Shown: positions 8,949 through 17,072 of the stretch, piece after piece | Numbering within the stretch: position 1 is the first letter of the stretch | Layout: every line of letters starts with the position of its first letter | The notes under the pieces: model-generated | The model's database searches: none | The model's input: only the letters and a program-made list of their open reading frames with translations | What the model was told of the DNA's origin: nothing | Translations under genes and position numbers: made by a program | Source: Marinomonas flavescens | Lineage (GTDB): Bacteria; Pseudomonadota; Gammaproteobacteria; Pseudomonadales; Marinomonadaceae | Assembly (NCBI RefSeq): GCF_004352835.1 | Contig: NZ_SJSB01000007.1 | Span: 1 to 64,000, forward strand | DNA length: 64,000 bases | Reading direction: 5' to 3'

Positions 8949-9830
8949 ATGTCTATTTCTCATCTGTTTTTATGGACCACTGCAGCAATTTGGGGATTCG
9001 CTTTTGTCGCTCAAAGCATCGGAATGCAGAACCTAGGCCCTTATAGCTTTAATGCTGCACGCTTTACTCTAGCCGCGCTGTCGATGCTACCACTGGTTTA
9101 TATTTTTGACAGGCACAGAGCTTCGGATCTCAGACTCACATTAAAAGCAGGCGCAATGACAGGCTTAGTCTTATTTTGTGGGGCTACATTACAACAGATA
9201 GGCCTACTTTATACGACAACAGCCAACGCTGGATTCATCACTACTATGTATATGCTATTTGTCCCCATTATTGGTTTATTTTTAAAACACACCATTAGCC
9301 GTAAAACATGGATAGGCATATTATTATCCTTAGTGGGTTTATACACATTAACGGTGGGCCCTAATTTATCCATACAATATGGCGACTCTCTAGAGTTATT
9401 AGGCGCTATTTTCTGGGCGGGACACGTGCTTATTGTAGGTTTCTATTCACGAAAGGTTCCTATCGTTAGCTTTTCTGTCGTTCAATTGGTCGTGGTCGCT
9501 ATATTATCTTGGATAATGTCATTAACGACCGAACAACCCTCCTGGCAAGCGATTGAAAACAGTTGGCTACCCTTGCTTTATGCTGGCATTGCTTCTTCTG
9601 CAATCGCTTACACTTTGCAAGCCATTGGTCAGAAAAATGTCGCCCCAAGTTCCGCTGCTCTTATTTTATCCACAGAGGCTGTGTTTGCTGCTCTCGGTGG
9701 ATGGTTATTTATGGAGGAAACCTTGTCACAAAGAGAGTTAATGGGGTGTGCGCTTATCTTTTTCGGCATGATCATCAGCCAGTGGCCTCGCAAACCTTCA
9801 GTAAATAAAGCCACTCCTGTGGCGAGTTAA
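8949..9830 (+). CDS. EamA/DMT-family permease
   Basis: This 293-residue membrane protein has ten predicted helices in two EamA repeats (about 1-135 and 145-285). The start MSISHLFLWTTAAIWGFAFVA and the second-repeat motif SSAALILSTEAVFAAL are typical of the drug/metabolite transporter superfamily. Members export amino acids, metabolites or drugs; the substrate here is unknown. The next gene, an Lrp/AsnC regulator on the other strand, shares its stop region, so an amino acid-related substrate is a mild inference. AAAGGA precedes the ATG. Confidence 0.88.
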   Translation: MSISHLFLWTTAAIWGFAFVAQSIGMQNLGPYSFNAARFTLAALSMLPLVYIFDRHRASDLRLTLKAGAMTGLVLFCGATLQQIGLLYTTTANAGFITTMYMLFVPIIGLFLKHTISRKTWIGILLSLVGLYTLTVGPNLSIQYGDSLELLGAIFWAGHVLIVGFYSRKVPIVSFSVVQLVVVAILSWIMSLTTEQPSWQAIENSWLPLLYAGIASSAIAYTLQAIGQKNVAPSSAALILSTEAVFAALGGWLFMEETLSQRELMGCALIFFGMIISQWPRKPSVNKATPVAS

Positions 9831-10279
9831 TCCTGCTGGGCGATATTCAATGGCATGGTTCGGTCAACGGGCTGCGACATTATCATCATGGTATTGGTAT
9901 CGCTCAAATCAATTAAACGCTCAAGTAAAGCATCGAGTTTAGACATAGACTTCACTCCGACTTTTAGCATAAAAGCGTATGGTCCTGTCACGTTATAGCA
10001 CTCAATCACCTCATCCACTTCCATAATAAGCGCCTTAAACTCCCGCTCCTTGGTTCGATAAACCTGACAACCTATTAAAGCAGTAATTGGAATACCGGCT
10101 TTTTCTAAGTTTACCTGTACACCATACCCAGTTATCACCCCCAACTCTTCTAACTTTCGTACACGCTCCGCAACAGCGGGTGCTGAGAGATGCACTAATT
10201 TCGCCAGCTCGGCATAAGTCAAACGGCCGTTTTGCGAAAGCAATGTAAGTAATTTCCAATTAATTTTATCCAAACCCAT
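9827..10279 (-). CDS. Lrp/AsnC-family transcriptional regulator (convergent with EamA permease)
   Basis: The protein (150 residues) has an N-terminal helix-turn-helix (about 1-62, with LTYAELAKLVHLSAPAVAERV) and an AsnC/RAM ligand domain behind it. It is one of two Lrp-type regulators in this window, and they differ clearly from each other. It converges with the EamA permease: the four bases TTAA hold the TAA stops of both genes. No target is known. Its promoter must lie in the short gap to ilvH, close to the ilvH terminator hairpin. Confidence 0.9.
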   Translation of the reverse strand: MGLDKINWKLLTLLSQNGRLTYAELAKLVHLSAPAVAERVRKLEELGVITGYGVQVNLEKAGIPITALIGCQVYRTKEREFKALIMEVDEVIECYNVTGPYAFMLKVGVKSMSKLDALLERLIDLSDTNTMMIMSQPVDRTMPLNIAQQD

Positions 10280-10312
10280 CCCCTTGCCACCATATGTTAA
10301 TCAGTCTTCCAC

Positions 10313-10345
10313 AAAAAAGGCCACACCTAAGCGCAGCCTTTTTTT
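10313..10345 (-). terminator. terminator downstream of ilvH
   Basis: Complementary arms AAAAAAGGC and GCCTTTTTTT flank a loop of about 14 nt. Read on the minus strand the hairpin ends in a T run about 20 nt past the ilvH stop. Because both arms carry A/T runs, it could work in both directions. Confidence 0.7.
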
Positions 10346-10363
10346 ATCACTCTATGGCTAACA

Positions 10364-10855
10364 TCACAAAGACAAGGTCTTCTCGCCTCGAGCAACACCA
10401 GAAACACCAGTACGAACAACCTCAAGAAGATGAGCACCACCTAACGCTTGAAGGAAGCCATCTAACTTATCGGATTCACCTACAATCTGCACTGTGTAGA
10501 TAGAAGGCGTCATATCAATGATATTTCCACGGAAAATATCCACTGTACGCTTCACTTCTGCACGTTGAGCACCTGTTGCACGCACTTTAACAAGCATCAA
10601 TTCACGTTCGATGTGCTGGCCTTCCGTTAAATCAACCAGCTTAATGACATCAATCAGCTTGTTAAGCTGTTTTGTAATTTGCTCTACCACCTGATCAGAA
10701 CCAAACGTAGTCAAGGTCAAACGAGACAAAGTTGCATCATCGGTTGCCGCTACGTTTAATGACTCGATGTTAAAGTTTCGCTGTGAAAACAAACCTACAA
10801 CACGTGACAAAGCACCAGGTTCGTTTTCCATTAATACAGAAATAATATGTCTCAT
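10364..10855 (-). CDS. ilvH: acetolactate synthase small (regulatory) subunit
   Basis: IlvH (163 residues) is the regulatory subunit of acetohydroxyacid synthase, which starts valine, leucine and isoleucine synthesis. The N-terminal ACT domain opens with ISVLMENEPGALSRVVGLFSQRNFNI, where valine binds for feedback control. The C-terminal half matches the AHAS small subunit domain. The length equals E. coli IlvH (163). It starts 1 nt after the ilvI stop, so the two subunits are made from one message, and a hairpin terminator follows. Confidence 0.97.
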   Translation of the reverse strand: MRHIISVLMENEPGALSRVVGLFSQRNFNIESLNVAATDDATLSRLTLTTFGSDQVVEQITKQLNKLIDVIKLVDLTEGQHIERELMLVKVRATGAQRAEVKRTVDIFRGNIIDMTPSIYTVQIVGESDKLDGFLQALGGAHLLEVVRTGVSGVARGEKTLSL

Positions 10856-10856
10856 G

Positions 10857-12569
10857 TTAGGTACGCTCCGTTTTACTCAAGAACATATCGCGCATAGAGC
10901 CACGAGGCACTTGCATCGGATAAACGTGCTCTTCTGGATCCACATGACAATTAATGAAGACCAATTGATCTTTCATTGCAAAAGCTTCTTCCATCTTGGC
11001 ATCAAGCTCATCTTTACTGCGAATTTCAACATATTTGTGACGATATGCATCCATCAACAATTTAAAGTCAGGCAAAGATTCCATATAAGAACTAGAGTAA
11101 CGACCTTCGTAGTTCATGTCTTGCCACTGACGAACCATGCCAAGATAACCGTTATTCAAACACAAGATCTTAACGGGCAAACCGTATTGCAAGCAGGTCG
11201 AAAGTTCTTGAATATTCATCTGAATACTACCTTCACCTGTGACACATACAACCGTCTCTTCAGGGAAGCTCAACTTAACACCCATCGCCGCTGGCAAACC
11301 AAATCCCATTGTGCCAAGACCACCGGAGTTAACCCAACGGTTAGGCTTATCAAATTTATAGTATTGCGCGGTAAACATTTGATGTTGACCAACATCGGAG
11401 GCGACATAAGCATCTCCTTTTGTTGCACGCCAGCACGCTTCAACAGCCGCTTGCGGTTTGATCTTCTCACTAGAAGTGTCGTAATGCCCTGCATGAACAA
11501 GACGCCACTCTTCTATTTGTTTCCACCAATTACCTACCGCCTCTACATTAGAACTTGCCCCTTCTATAAGCGACAGCATTTCTTCTAATACTTGATCAAC
11601 AGGCCCAACAATTGGCACATCAGATCGAATCGTTTTTGAGATAGCGGCTGGATCAATGTCAATATGAACGATTTTTGCACTTGGACAAAATTTATCAGGA
11701 TCATTCGTTACACGATCATCAAAACGCGCCCCTATCGCTAAAATCAAATCACTATGATGCATTGTCATGTTTGCTTCATAAGCACCGTGCATGCCTAACA
11801 TACCGACAAATTGACGATCAGTACCAGGGTAAGAACCCAGCCCCATCAAGGTATTAGTCACTGGAAAATTAAGCGACTTAGCCAGTGTTGTCAGCAAATC
11901 GGACGCACCACCTAAGATAACACCACCGCCGGCGTATATAACGGGGCGTTTAGCTGCAAGCATTAAATCAACGGCTTTTTTAATTTGGCCGCTATGCCCT
12001 TTTGCTGGTGGCGTATAAGAACGTAAAGACACTGATTCAGGGTACTTATACTCAAATTTCTCACTCGGCATCGTCATATTTTTTGGAATATCAACGACGA
12101 CAGGACCCGGACGACCCGTACTGGCAATGTAATAGGCCTTTTTGAGAACCATTGGAATTTCAGAAGGGTGCTTAATCGTAAAGCTGTGTTTCACAATCGG
12201 CCGAGAGACACCAATCATATCGGTTTCTTGGAACGCATCTTCACCAATCAGATAGCTCGGCACCTGACCGCAAATCACGACCATAGGAATAGAGTCCATA
12301 TACGCCGTTGCAATACCCGTTACCGTGTTCGTCGCACCTGGACCAGAAGTCACAAGAACGGTACCTGCTTTACCTGTTGCACGTGCATAGCCATCGGCCA
12401 TGTGTGTTGCAGCTTGCTCATGCCTAACCAAGATATGCTTTACATCAGATTGACGATGCAAGGCATCGTAAATATGAAGAACGGCACCACCTGGATAACC
12501 ATAGATATACTCAACCCCCTCATCTTTGAGAAAGCGGGCGATCATTTCACCACCGGATAATAACTCCAC
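10857..12569 (-). CDS. ilvI: acetolactate synthase large (catalytic) subunit
   Basis: IlvI (570 residues) is the ThDP- and FAD-binding catalytic subunit. The active-site glutamate lies in [19 protein letters not shown]. The ThDP/Mg motif begins at [15 protein letters not shown] and ends with LNNGYLGMV. It makes acetolactate from pyruvate, or acetohydroxybutyrate with 2-ketobutyrate. The first codon is GTG (giving MELLSGGEM, like E. coli MEMLSGAEM), preceded by GAGGG about 9 nt upstream. The gene lies directly upstream of ilvH. A possible promoter and a 16-bp palindrome lie in the intergenic region in front of it. Confidence 0.97.
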   Translation of the reverse strand: MELLSGGEMIARFLKDEGVEYIYGYPGGAVLHIYDALHRQSDVKHILVRHEQAATHMADGYARATGKAGTVLVTSGPGATNTVTGIATAYMDSIPMVVICGQVPSYLIGEDAFQETDMIGVSRPIVKHSFTIKHPSEIPMVLKKAYYIASTGRPGPVVVDIPKNMTMPSEKFEYKYPESVSLRSYTPPAKGHSGQIKKAVDLMLAAKRPVIYAGGGVILGGASDLLTTLAKSLNFPVTNTLMGLGSYPGTDRQFVGMLGMHGAYEANMTMHHSDLILAIGARFDDRVTNDPDKFCPSAKIVHIDIDPAAISKTIRSDVPIVGPVDQVLEEMLSLIEGASSNVEAVGNWWKQIEEWRLVHAGHYDTSSEKIKPQAAVEACWRATKGDAYVASDVGQHQMFTAQYYKFDKPNRWVNSGGLGTMGFGLPAAMGVKLSFPEETVVCVTGEGSIQMNIQELSTCLQYGLPVKILCLNNGYLGMVRQWQDMNYEGRYSSSYMESLPDFKLLMDAYRHKYVEIRSKDELDAKMEEAFAMKDQLVFINCHVDPEEHVYPMQVPRGSMRDMFLSKTERT

Positions 12570-12616
12570 CTTGTTACCCTCTATAGTATTTATCTGTCTG
12601 CTAGTTTTGTGCAGTC

Positions 12617-12645
12617 ATTGTAACCGCATACGCTAAGCAGATAAA
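12617..12645 (-). promoter_or_regulatory. possible ilvI promoter
   Basis: On the minus strand TTTATC (12645-12640), a 17-nt spacer and TACAAT (12622-12617) lie about 50 nt upstream of the ilvI GTG. The -10 is good and the -35 is poor, suggesting an activator-dependent promoter. Confidence 0.35.
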
Positions 12646-12716
12646 AGTTGATAGAACGAAGTTTGCAAAACTAATGAGGAAACCTGAAACAAAGGAAAAC
12701 TCAAACGCAATAAATC

Positions 12717-12747
12717 GCAGTGTTAACACTGCCCGCGTTTTTTCGCG
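12717..12747. promoter_or_regulatory. 16-bp palindrome plus CGCG-T6-CGCG element upstream of ilvI
   Basis: GCAGTGTTAACACTGC (12717-12732) is a perfect 16-bp palindrome. Two bases later comes CGCG, six T and CGCG (12734-12747). The palindrome is about 70 nt upstream of the proposed ilvI -35, a usual place for an operator. No known regulator site is recognised with confidence. Confidence 0.45.
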
Positions 12748-12795
12748 AGGAAAATACAATACAACGAAAATCTAGTCGTATTCTATCTGTGCTTA

Positions 12796-12895
12796 TCAGA
12801 ATTAAATCTGACTGGTGGGGCTGATGGCCCACATATAAGGACGTATTCGGCATGGGTAGCGCCGAAAATTACTGATCTAGCATTCTCGCAATCAG
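12796..12895. ncRNA. run of four inverted repeats; candidate structured RNA or leader
   Basis: Within 100 nt there are four successive perfect inverted repeats: TCAGA-6-TCTGA (12796-12811), GTGGG-8-CCCAC (12815-12832), TTCGGC-9-GCCGAA (12846-12866) and CTGAT-14-ATCAG (12872-12895). They precede the 86-residue protein gene, so they may be a 5' leader element on the plus strand. On the minus strand they would lie far upstream of ilvI. I compared them by eye with riboswitches and sRNAs I know (glycine, c-di-GMP, guanidine, 6S, SRP) and found no match. Confidence 0.35.
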
Positions 12896-12998
12896 ACCAA
12901 AAACTGTCAACCAAAACTCTCAATTTTGTAGGATAAAACTTGCTCTGATGCACACTTCGTGGTGTTATAACGAGATAATTTGATTAGGAGTTTTACCC

Positions 12999-13259
12999 AT
13001 GGCGAATGAGCTCAACCAACAGCGTATTATTGATGAATTTCTACGCTGCTTTCGTAAAATGTTGATGGATCCAGAACTAGCAGGAGAGTTGGTTCGCATC
13101 GCAAAAGAAAATATCAGTGAACCCAATGCCTATCAACGCATTGCCGAAGAAGTGTCTAATCAGACTACACTTAAAATCCAAGAAGAGCATACAGAAGCAG
13201 ATCGCATGTTTATCAAACTGCTAATGGACGTCGTAAAAGGCGATTCTCAACTGTACTGA
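12999..13259 (+). CDS. small protein of unknown function (86 residues)
   Basis: I do not recognise this protein. It starts with ATG after a good AGGAG site and is 86 residues long. It is mostly helical in character and acidic, with no signal peptide, no cysteine pair and no membrane segment (MANELNQQRIIDEFLRC at the start, VVKGDSQLY at the end). The start context and codon pattern look real. It lies in its own unit between ilvI (divergent) and queG (66 nt downstream), behind the hairpin-rich region. A small cytoplasmic or nucleic-acid-related role is possible but unsupported. Confidence 0.7.
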   Translation: MANELNQQRIIDEFLRCFRKMLMDPELAGELVRIAKENISEPNAYQRIAEEVSNQTTLKIQEEHTEADRMFIKLLMDVVKGDSQLY

Positions 13260-13324
13260 TTTATTCTTCAACTAGGTGCCTGTTACTACAGGTATCTAGT
13301 TAGACCATCACTCTGGTAATACTT

Positions 13325-14410
13325 TTGCTTCCTCCTTCTCTTTCAGATCCTCAGAGCCTAACAGCGCTGGTAAGCGACATAAAATCATGGGCGCTTGATT
13401 TTGGCTTTGCGGAAGCGCGCATCGTCGAGCCTGACCTTGAGCAATATCGCGACGACTTCAATAACTGGCTCGCAAAAGACTATCATGCGGGTATGGATTA
13501 TCTTGCCAACCACGGTGACATCCGCTTTCAGCCTGAAAAACTTCACCCTGGCACCCGTCGAGTCATTTCTTTGCGCATGCATTATTTGCCGCAGTCAGTG
13601 GCCACAGTCGAGCGCCTTAAAACCAAAGACAAAGCGTACATCGCACGTTATGCACTGGGTCGTGACTATCACAAACTGATCCGTAAACGCTTAACCCAAC
13701 TGGCAAAAAAGATAGAAGAACAGGTTGGCGAACATGGCTACCGTGCCTTTGTCGACAGCGCTCCTGTATTAGAACGCCAAGTAGCCGAACAAGCGGGCAT
13801 GGGTTGGATTGGCAAAAACACCCTACTACTTACGCCAAAAGCCGGCAGCTGGTTTTTATTAGGTGAAATTTTCACCAACTTACCTCTTCCCGTTGATCCA
13901 CCGACAACGACGCGTCATTGTGGCAGCTGTGATGCTTGCCTGACTCAGTGCCCAACCGATGCGTTTGTCAAGCCTTGGGTGTTAGACGCGGGTAAATGTA
14001 TTTCGTATCTCACTATTGAACACAAGGGTGCCATTCCTGTTGAACTAAGATCTAAAATGGGGAACCGTATTTTTGGCTGTGATGATTGCCAGCTGGTTTG
14101 CCCATGGACAAAGTTTGCTAAACACACCACGGAACAAGACTTTCAACCAAGACATAATCTAGACTCGGAAGATCTCGTTAGTTTATTTTTGTGGGATGAA
14201 GCCACTTTTTTAAGCAATACCGAAGGCTCACCTATACGCCGTACAGGGTATGAAAATTGGCGCAGAAACATCGCCGTCGCTCTAGGCAATGCTCCTACAG
14301 AAGAGGCTATTATAAAGGCATTGGAAGGTTCTAAAAATTCAACTTCTGAGCTAGTAAACGAACATGTTCGCTGGGCATTAGAGCAACATAATCACTCTAA
14401 CCCCCTCTAG
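13325..14410 (+). CDS. queG: epoxyqueuosine reductase
   Basis: QueG (361 residues) carries out the last step of queuosine synthesis, reducing epoxyqueuosine to queuosine in tRNA with a cobalamin cofactor. The catalytic Asp lies in FVDSAPVLER (Asp144). Two [4Fe-4S] clusters are served by Cys199, 202, 205 and 209 (CGSCDACLTQC) and Cys225 with Cys252, 255 and 259 (CDDCQLVC). The start is TTG, the only usable initiator upstream of conserved sequence, with no strong ribosome site. The length is slightly under the E. coli protein (379). Confidence 0.95.
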   Translation: MLPPSLSDPQSLTALVSDIKSWALDFGFAEARIVEPDLEQYRDDFNNWLAKDYHAGMDYLANHGDIRFQPEKLHPGTRRVISLRMHYLPQSVATVERLKTKDKAYIARYALGRDYHKLIRKRLTQLAKKIEEQVGEHGYRAFVDSAPVLERQVAEQAGMGWIGKNTLLLTPKAGSWFLLGEIFTNLPLPVDPPTTTRHCGSCDACLTQCPTDAFVKPWVLDAGKCISYLTIEHKGAIPVELRSKMGNRIFGCDDCQLVCPWTKFAKHTTEQDFQPRHNLDSEDLVSLFLWDEATFLSNTEGSPIRRTGYENWRRNIAVALGNAPTEEAIIKALEGSKNSTSELVNEHVRWALEQHNHSNPL

Positions 14411-14469
14411 GATTCGCCATAAACGCGCTAGCAGCACGAAGCGATGCGATTACATTTGAAACAATGTGA

Positions 14470-15333
14470 CTACATTTTTTTGTTATAACGAAGCAATCCT
14501 TCTTGCGCAGTAGACGCCACCAGCTCACCAGACAAATTAAATATCTGCCCTCTCACAAAGCCCCGTGAATGGCTTGCTGATGGAGAATCAGCAACGTACA
14601 AAAGCCATTCATCTAACCGAAAAGCCCGATGAAACCAGATAGAGTGATCTAAGCTAGCAACATTTAAATAAGGGTTACCAATAGAAATACCATGTGGCAT
14701 TAATGCCGTTTCTAAAAAACCATAATCTGTCGTATAAGCTAACATAGACTGATGGATCAAAGGTTCATCAGGCAGCACATCAACACTTCGGATCCACATA
14801 TGTCGCTTCGCAATACCTGGACGAGGTCTGAATGGGTTTTGATTTTCAACAATTCGATATTCTATAGGGCGATCTGCAACGAATAGCTCTCTGACTTTTT
14901 GTGGAATCTCTCCAGCATGCTCTTGGTAAAGACTTAACTCTGATTTGAACGACTCAGGCCCCGGCACATTCGGCATCACTTCTTGATGATCAAAACCGCC
15001 CTCTTCTATTTGAAAAGAGATAGTCATCACAAGAATACTTTTTCCAAATTGTGAGGCTGTCACGCGACGCACACTAAAACTTCCACCATCACGAACCACC
15101 TCTACATCGTATTCAATAGGATGATTAGAATCCCCTGGACGAAGAAAGTAACAATGTAATGAATGTGGGTGTCTTGCCTCAACCGTTTGGGTCGCAGCAC
15201 TCAAACTTTGACCAACAACTTGACCACCAAATACTTTAGGGAAGCCAATATCTTGACTTCGGCCTATAAATTTAGTGCTTGATAGACGCTCAAGTCTCAA
15301 GAGGTCGATTAGGTTGTGTACTACTTTCTTCAT
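14470..15333 (-). CDS. tesB: acyl-CoA thioesterase II
   Basis: TesB (287 residues, as in E. coli) hydrolyses medium- and long-chain acyl-CoA. It has the double hot-dog fold: an N-terminal half with FGGQVVGQSLSAA and a C-terminal half with SLDHSIWFHRAFR. The expected catalytic Asp lies in AYTTDYGFLE and the Gln in RGQIFNLSGELVAST. It stands alone, convergent with queG and divergent from moaA, with no operon partner. Confidence 0.93.
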   Translation of the reverse strand: MKKVVHNLIDLLRLERLSSTKFIGRSQDIGFPKVFGGQVVGQSLSAATQTVEARHPHSLHCYFLRPGDSNHPIEYDVEVVRDGGSFSVRRVTASQFGKSILVMTISFQIEEGGFDHQEVMPNVPGPESFKSELSLYQEHAGEIPQKVRELFVADRPIEYRIVENQNPFRPRPGIAKRHMWIRSVDVLPDEPLIHQSMLAYTTDYGFLETALMPHGISIGNPYLNVASLDHSIWFHRAFRLDEWLLYVADSPSASHSRGFVRGQIFNLSGELVASTAQEGLLRYNKKM

Positions 15334-15526
15334 TTTTAGGCCTTCTTAAATGTTATATCGACAGTTATGTAAATGAACGATAGACGAATTTAGCTATAAT
15401 TATGCAGTTATCTAGGAACCTAGTCACTCTATGACTTATAAACTCTCGTAACCCCGTTTAGATTTTGCCAAACGTCCGTTTTTTTGTTTTGATGGACACT
15501 CACTCAAAAAGGTAATTTTCTGAGCA

Positions 15527-16516
15527 ATGTCATCTTTAATTGATCCATACGATCGTAAAATCGACTATCTTCGCATTTCTGTTACAGACAAGTGTGACTT
15601 TCGTTGCACCTATTGCATGGATGAAGACGTTACCTTTTTACCAAAAAATCAAATTCTGTCTTTAGAAGAAATCGTTCTGGTGGCCAAAACATTCATTTCA
15701 ATGGGCACCAAGCGAATTAGAATCACTGGTGGTGAACCACTAGTCCGTAAAAATTTGCTATGGGCATTAGAGCAAATTGCAAACGAACCAGGGCTCGAAG
15801 AGCTGACTATTACCACGAATGGCTCTCAGCTCTACAAAATGGCAAACGACCTTCTAAACGTAGGTGTCTCTCGAATCAACATCAGCTTAGACACGCTAAA
15901 AGCTGACCGATTCTATGCGTTAACTCGACGAGACAAGTTCCAACAAGTCATGGATGGCATTGACAAAGCTGTCGCATTAAATTTTAAAAGACTGAAAATA
16001 AACAGTGTTATGCTCAAACATCACAACGATGATGAATTACATCACCTAGCTCAATTTGCACTAGATCGCGAGATGGACATTAGCTTTATTGAAGAAATGC
16101 CATTAGGCATAATAACAGACCATGATCGAGCCGCTGCTTATCTTTCAAGCGACGAAGTAATTGAACGCCTTTCATCTACGTTCCTCTTAACTGAAAGCCA
16201 ACAAGTTACTAGCGGCCCAACTCGTTACTACGATGCACAAGGCTATAGAAATAAAATTGGGGTCATTTCACCTCACAGCCATAATTTTTGCGATACTTGC
16301 AATCGAGTGAGATTAACCGCTGAAGGCCGATTACTTCTTTGTCTAGGTAACGAACATTCAAAAGATCTTAAACCTTTTTTACGAGCGCCATTACAGCAGT
16401 CATTATCGCTAGAAGAAGGCATTATTGAAGCACTGGCTTTAAAACCTCTTAAGCACCACTTTAATCTTGAAGAAGCACCTCAAATACTTCGCTTCATGAG
16501 CGCGACTGGGGGCTAA
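15527..16516 (+). CDS. moaA: GTP 3',8-cyclase (molybdenum cofactor synthesis)
   Basis: MoaA (329 residues) is a radical SAM enzyme that, with MoaC, turns GTP into cyclic pyranopterin monophosphate. The N-terminal SAM cluster is Cys23, Cys27 and Cys30 (KCDFRCTYC). A second C-terminal cluster uses the cysteines of FCDTCNRVRL and LLLCLG. The C-terminus ends in SATGG; the terminal Gly-Gly is typical of MoaA and needed for activity in known members. It heads the moaA-moaB-moeA operon. MoaC, MoaD and MoaE are not in the window. I found no recognisable Moco riboswitch upstream. Confidence 0.97.
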   Translation: MSSLIDPYDRKIDYLRISVTDKCDFRCTYCMDEDVTFLPKNQILSLEEIVLVAKTFISMGTKRIRITGGEPLVRKNLLWALEQIANEPGLEELTITTNGSQLYKMANDLLNVGVSRINISLDTLKADRFYALTRRDKFQQVMDGIDKAVALNFKRLKINSVMLKHHNDDELHHLAQFALDREMDISFIEEMPLGIITDHDRAAAYLSSDEVIERLSSTFLLTESQQVTSGPTRYYDAQGYRNKIGVISPHSHNFCDTCNRVRLTAEGRLLLCLGNEHSKDLKPFLRAPLQQSLSLEEGIIEALALKPLKHHFNLEEAPQILRFMSATGG

Positions 16517-16529
16517 ATAAGGAACACTA

Positions 16530-17069
16530 ATGAGCAAAATTCCAACACCCTTTAGACCCTTACAAATTAGCGTATTGACCGTATCAGATACTCGATCACT
16601 CGCAGAAGACACATCAGGTGACGCTCTAGTCACCAAATTAACCACCGCAGGCCATTTTCTTTATGAGCGAGAGTTGGTAAAAGATGATGTTTATGCCATG
16701 CGCGCAGTCGTGTCAAAATGGATAGCGGACAATGAAAATCATGTCGTCTTGATCACAGGAGGAACAGGTTTTTACTCTCGTGACAGTACTCCTGAAGCGA
16801 TGATTCCACTTTTTGATAAGCAAATTGATGGTTTTGGTGAGCTATTTAGACAAATATCCTATGAAGAAATCGGCACCTCCACCATTCAATCTCGAGCGGT
16901 AGCTGGACTAGCGAATAACACGTTAATTTTTTGCCTTCCTGGCTCAACAGGTGCTTGCCGTACCGCTTGGAACGGCATATTAAAAGAGCAATTAGATGCC
17001 ACTCATCGCCCTTGCAACTTCGTCGAACTACTTCTCGGCACGTATGAACCTAAGTTGCACGAGGTATAA
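16530..17069 (+). CDS. moaB: molybdenum cofactor biosynthesis protein B
   Basis: MoaB (179 residues) has the MogA/MoaB fold, with the motif ITGGTGFYSRDSTPEA that binds molybdopterin in the family. It is thought to adenylylate molybdopterin or to duplicate Mog function, depending on the organism. The gene begins 13 nt after moaA and ends 3 nt before moeA, so all three are co-transcribed. AAGGA-like sequence precedes the ATG. Confidence 0.93.
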   Translation: MSKIPTPFRPLQISVLTVSDTRSLAEDTSGDALVTKLTTAGHFLYERELVKDDVYAMRAVVSKWIADNENHVVLITGGTGFYSRDSTPEAMIPLFDKQIDGFGELFRQISYEEIGTSTIQSRAVAGLANNTLIFCLPGSTGACRTAWNGILKEQLDATHRPCNFVELLLGTYEPKLHEV

Positions 17070-17072
17070 AAT

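Noticed and set aside
10767..11588. Long open frame of 273 codons on the plus strand opposite ilvI and ilvH
   Set aside because: It lies wholly antisense to two well-identified genes, has no ribosome site and encodes a sequence with no family resemblance.
12780..12990. 6S RNA or SRP RNA gene upstream of the 86-residue protein
   Set aside because: None of the conserved blocks of 6S or 4.5S RNA is present; kept only as an unassigned structured region.
15334..15526. Possible Moco riboswitch before moaA
   Set aside because: The 193-nt region lacks the conserved sequence blocks I know for the Moco element; only a 12-nt dyad, CTAGGAACCTAG, was found.
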